From the NCBI GenBank assembly GCA_032622095.1, contig CP136061.1, positions 264,214,077 through 264,278,076 on the forward strand: a DNA stretch of 64,000 nt, read 5' to 3'. This document shows positions 60,465 through 64,000 of the stretch, one piece after another. This DNA is from Siphonodentalium dalli (taxonomy: Eukaryota; Mollusca; Scaphopoda; Gadilida; Siphonodentaliidae). Each line of letters starts with the position of its first letter. Position 1 is the stretch's first letter. The position numbers and the translations under genes were made by a program. Below the pieces are notes generated by a model. The model saw only the letters and a list, made by a program, of their open reading frames with translations. It ran no database searches and was not told where the DNA came from.

Positions 60465-60470
60465 CATAGG
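60465..60470. repeat. Right 6-bp target duplication (CATAGG)
   Basis: Directly follows the element's GCTGCTGCT end. The downstream host sequence TCTTCAGTTCATAT continues as at the unoccupied site (CCTTCAGTTCATAT from 43447). Confidence 0.85.
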
Positions 60471-61516
60471 TCTTCAGTTCATATCTATTATTTTATACCC
60501 ACGCAACTATTTAAAATTTGTTATTTAAAGAGATAATCCATCTTTAATTGGACTCATTATCGGTCATAACTATGGAATAAAACAATACAATAAATAAATC
60601 TGTTACAACTGACGTTTGGTACGTATGTACCGCACAGGAACATCATAATGCTCTCTGTCGATACATGGTGTCACCCAAATGGTCAGTTCTAAAAAATAGA
60701 CAAATAAAGTGTCACAATTGACCATCTAATTTTATAATAAAATATTAGAAATAAAATCAATATTAATTTATAGAAGAGTTTCCGGAAGAGGGTCTTCAAT
60801 TACTATTTATTATTTTATAAACACACAACTATTTCAATTTATTTTATTTAAAGAGATAATCCATCTTTAAAATGATGTTGAAAGAAGCGCAAAATAATGA
60901 CTTAAAAACATACGTGATTGATATTTGTGTTCTGCTTATTTGTCAATTGTCTGACAGTTCTTGTCCCGCTGCTGTATTCACATCTCGAGAAATTAAGAAT
61001 GCACTTTGCCGATGTTCATTAAACGCCCAATAGATGTCGTCATTAATCGAAACCTAAACAAATAACTCGTGTACACTTTGTTCGGTCTGGGTTTTACGGT
61101 CCGTATTAATTTGATTTCACCTGACATCATTGCCGCCATCTGACCGGTACCTGGTATGTTCGTGCATCTACCAGGACCACAAATGTGATGACGAGGGCAA
61201 CACATACACGTTACAACATCTAATTGTACAATGGCACATGGTGAAGTATTGAACAGGTCTGTGCGAACCACTGATCGATCCATAAAATCCCGAAGTAGCC
61301 TGGTGTGATAGTTCATAAAGTTAAGGACAATTGACATGCTACTATATAACTATGCAACATAACTGTGAGCTACATAGCTCGTTGTGGAATATTACATTTT
61401 CCAAAAAAATATATCTGTTATTTGGAACATGCACTAACCAGAATAACAAGAATATACACGTGCGTACTTTCGTATCAATTTGACACACATGTCCCGGTAA
61501 TGAAAGGACATTCACC
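60471..61516. repeat. Host flank and upstream region of zinc-finger copy B
   Basis: 60471-60780 belongs to the dispersed ~400-bp repeat; 60840-61516 matches 38900-39631. The minus-strand reading at 61337-60993 is not kept intact in copy A, so I do not call it a gene. Confidence 0.55.
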
Positions 61517-63010
61517 ATGTCACATAACAGAATCAACAAAGGAGATAGTCCGTATCAGTGTGATTTATGCGCTGGTACATTTACTCGGTCGGGTGATCTA
61601 ACAAGGCATACATGTAAGATGACTCACACAGGAGAGCGTCCGTACCAGTGTGATGTATGTGATCAATCATTTACCACTTCGGCAAGTCTGAAGCAGCATA
61701 AGACAATTCACACAGGAGAGCGTCCGTACCAGTGCGATGTGTGTGATAAATCATTTACCACTTCGGCAAGTCTGAAGCAGCATAAGACAATTCACACAGG
61801 AGAGCGTCCGTACCAGTGTGATGTGTGTGATAAATCATTTACCACTTCGGCTAGACTGAAACAGCATACGAGAAGCCATACAAGAGAGCATCCCTATAAG
61901 TGTGATTTATGTGATAACGCATTCAGTCATCTGGGTACTCTAAGAAGACATAAAGTGATTCATACAGGCGAGCGTCCCTATAAGTGTGATCTATGTAGCA
62001 AAACATTTACTCAGCCGGGTGATCTGACAACGCATAAGAGAATCCACACAGGAGATCGTCCGTACCAGTGTGGTGTGTGTGATAAATCATTTACTAGTTC
62101 GAGTCAATTGAAGCAGCACATGAGAATCCATACAGGAGATCGTCCCTATAAGTGTGATTTATGTGCTGATACATTTATTCATCCGGGTTCTCTGATAAGG
62201 CATAAGAGAATCCATACAGGAGATCGTCCATATAAGTGTGATTTATGCGCTGATACATTTACTCAGCCGGGTCATCTGACAACGCATAAGAGAATCCACA
62301 TGGGAGATCGTCCCTATAAGTGTGGTGTGTGTGATAAATCATTTACTACTTCGAGTGAACTGAAGCAGCATACAAGAATCCACACAGGAGATCGTCCCTA
62401 TAAGTGTGATTTATGCGCTGGTACATTTACTCAGCGGGGTCATCTGACAAGCCATAAGAGAATCCACACAGGAGATCGTCCCTATAAGTGTGATTTATGC
62501 GCTGATACATTTACTCAGCCGTGTCATCTGACAAGACATAAGATAATCCACATGGGAGATCGTCCCTATAAGTGTGGTGTGTGTGATAAATCATTTACTA
62601 CTTCGAGTGAACTAAAGCAGCATACGAGAATCCACACAGGAGATCGTCCCTATAAGTGTGATTTATGCGCTGGTACATTTATTCATCCGGGTGATCTAAC
62701 AAGGCATAAGAGAATCCACACAGGAGAGCGTCCGTACCAGTGTGATGTGTGTGATAAATCATTTACTACTTCGAGTGAACTGAAGCAGCATAAGAGAATC
62801 CACACTGGAGATCGTCCCTATAAGTGTGATTTATGCGCTGATACATTTACTCAGTCGGGTCATCTGACAAGCCATAAGAGAATCCACACAGGTGATCGTC
62901 CATATAAGTGTGATTTATGCGCTGATACATTTATTGATCCGGGTGATCTGACAAGCCATAAGAGATTCCACACAGGTGATCGTCCCTATAAGTGTGATTT
63001 CATGCGCTGA
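61517..63010 (+). CDS. C2H2 poly-zinc-finger protein, copy B (open part)
   Basis: 497 codons from the same ATG context as copy A ([18 protein letters not shown]). About 17 C2H2 fingers with HTGERPY/HTGDRPY linkers, including unusual HMGDRPY linkers twice. Two finger types alternate through much of the array (CDKSF...LKQH and CADTF/CAGTF...). The frame fails near 63001, where GATTTATGCG has become GATTTCATGCG (1-bp gain), giving an early stop. The finger number and order differ from copy A. It is probably a nuclear DNA-binding protein, or a recently broken one. Confidence 0.8.
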   Translation: MSHNRINKGDSPYQCDLCAGTFTRSGDLTRHTCKMTHTGERPYQCDVCDQSFTTSASLKQHKTIHTGERPYQCDVCDKSFTTSASLKQHKTIHTGERPYQCDVCDKSFTTSARLKQHTRSHTREHPYKCDLCDNAFSHLGTLRRHKVIHTGERPYKCDLCSKTFTQPGDLTTHKRIHTGDRPYQCGVCDKSFTSSSQLKQHMRIHTGDRPYKCDLCADTFIHPGSLIRHKRIHTGDRPYKCDLCADTFTQPGHLTTHKRIHMGDRPYKCGVCDKSFTTSSELKQHTRIHTGDRPYKCDLCAGTFTQRGHLTSHKRIHTGDRPYKCDLCADTFTQPCHLTRHKIIHMGDRPYKCGVCDKSFTTSSELKQHTRIHTGDRPYKCDLCAGTFIHPGDLTRHKRIHTGERPYQCDVCDKSFTTSSELKQHKRIHTGDRPYKCDLCADTFTQSGHLTSHKRIHTGDRPYKCDLCADTFIDPGDLTSHKRFHTGDRPYKCDFMR

Positions 63011-63584
63011 TACATTTACTCAGCTGTGTGATATGACAAGGCATAAGAGAATCCGCACATGAGATCGTCCGTACCCGTGTGATGTGTGTGATAAATCATT
63101 TACTACTTCGAGTGAACTGAAGCAGCATAAGAGAATCCACACAGGAGATCGTCCCTATAAGTGTGATTTATGCGCTGGTACATTTATTCCTCCGGGTCAT
63201 CTGACAAGGCATAAGAGAACCCACACAGGAGATCGTCCGTACCAGTGTGATTTATGTGCTGATACATTTACTCGGCCATTTGCTCTGACAAGGCATAAGC
63301 GAATCCATACAGGAGATCGTCCGTACCAGTGTGATGTGTGTGATAAACCATTTACTACTTCGAGTCAATTGAAGCAGCATACGAGAATCCACACAGGATG
63401 TGGTCCCTATAAGTGTGATTTATGCCCCGATGCATTCACTCAGTTGGGTGCTCTGATAAGGCACAAGAGAATCCACACATGAGATTATCCGTACCAGTGT
63501 GATGTGTGTGATAACTCATTTACTTCTCCGAATCAACTGAAGCAGCACACGATAATCCACACAGGAGATCGTAATAAACATTAA
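63011..63584 (+). pseudogene. Out-of-frame continuation of zinc-finger copy B
   Basis: Fingers continue in the shifted frame. An in-frame stop occurs near 63059 (CGCACATGAG where the array has CACACAGGAG), then five fingers run to a stop at 63480. That second stop is shared with copy A, so it predates their duplication. A final finger remnant ends with GDRNKH and a stop near 63584. Confidence 0.7.
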
Positions 63585-64000
63585 TTGAACACACTTATAA
63601 TTATGAGTTGGAGACACCTGTCCGGAAACGCTTCTACGATTAATGGTGCTTTTATTTCGATATTTTCTTATACAATGCTATAATTAATTGGGAAACTTTT
63701 CGTTACATTTTTAGAACAGAGCGTCACGAAACTTTCAGGCGATCTTAGATAGAGATAGAGTTCTGCGCTTGCTACGCTCCGAACATTTCCACGAAGAGTG
63801 AAATGTATCAACTTAAATGCATGTATACTACCAGAAATTCAAATTAAAATCAATATTGATAGAAGCGTGTCCATGTGTTTTCGATTCATATCTATTATTT
63901 TATACCCAGGGAACTATATAAAACGTGTCGTAGAAAGGGATAGACCACCGTCAACAGTTGCAAATGCAGCAGTTGTAAATTTAGAAAGAAACAATGATTT
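63585..64000. other. 3' flank of zinc-finger copy B
   Basis: Matches 41625-42010 apart from an extra stretch near 63791-63830. It continues past the window; no gene recognised. Confidence 0.6.

Noticed and set aside
60993-61337. 114-codon minus-strand ORF upstream of zinc-finger copy B
   Set aside because: The matching region of copy A (39145-39452) has different frames because of small indels, so it is not conserved as protein.

Overview
The window is animal nuclear DNA, most likely from a marine lophotrochozoan and probably a bivalve mollusc. The grounds are introns with GT-AG borders, several non-autonomous transposon families, Helentron-like elements carrying ~166-bp satellite cores of a kind known from bivalves, frequent ACATGTA motifs, and a KMT5A-like SET-domain gene. 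The species assignment is inference.

1-30 kb: I assemble one split gene on the minus strand, at least 17 exons over about 29.5 kb (29983 down to 488), from phase-compatible exons. A first exon (ATG inside an AAGATGGCGGC motif) is followed by two small exons, three exons forming a complete SET methyltransferase domain, a 13-nt microexon, and Asp/Ser-rich acidic exons. Next come EIGHT tandemly duplicated exons, all phase 0-0 and with intact splice sites. Seven have length 78+33n; the eighth is 66 nt. The last visible exon carries two zinc fingers and a tyrosine-recombinase-like domain. Its introns hold four Helentron-like elements, three PIF/Harbinger-like MITEs with TTA/TAA duplications, a hAT-like element nested in one of them, a pogo/Tigger-like MITE and foldback insertions.

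30-36.3 kb: a decayed LINE (APE endonuclease plus reverse transcriptase) on the plus strand is followed by a 2.1-kb hAT-like element with an 8-bp target duplication. The hAT holds a frameshifted BED-finger remnant and a further insertion.

36.3-45.2 kb and 60.5-64 kb: locally duplicated sequence containing 30-bp, 78-bp and 12-bp tandem repeats and two direct copies of a C2H2 poly-zinc-finger gene, both interrupted by frameshifts or stops.

45226-60464: the most unusual object is a 15.2-kb element with terminal inverted repeats of about 6.77 kb each around a 1.7-kb pyrimidine-rich core. It starts AG, ends CT and is flanked by a 6-bp direct repeat CATAGG. A related unoccupied site with a single CATAGG lies at 43441-43446 in the same window. 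The end structure resembles Maverick/Polinton integration, but no Polinton core gene is visible. Each arm carries the same 192-aa ORF of unknown function, a cluster of heat-shock-element-like TTCnnGAA motifs near the end, and a repeated ~65-bp module.

Exon calls come from reading splice signals and phase by eye; no search or transcript data were available.
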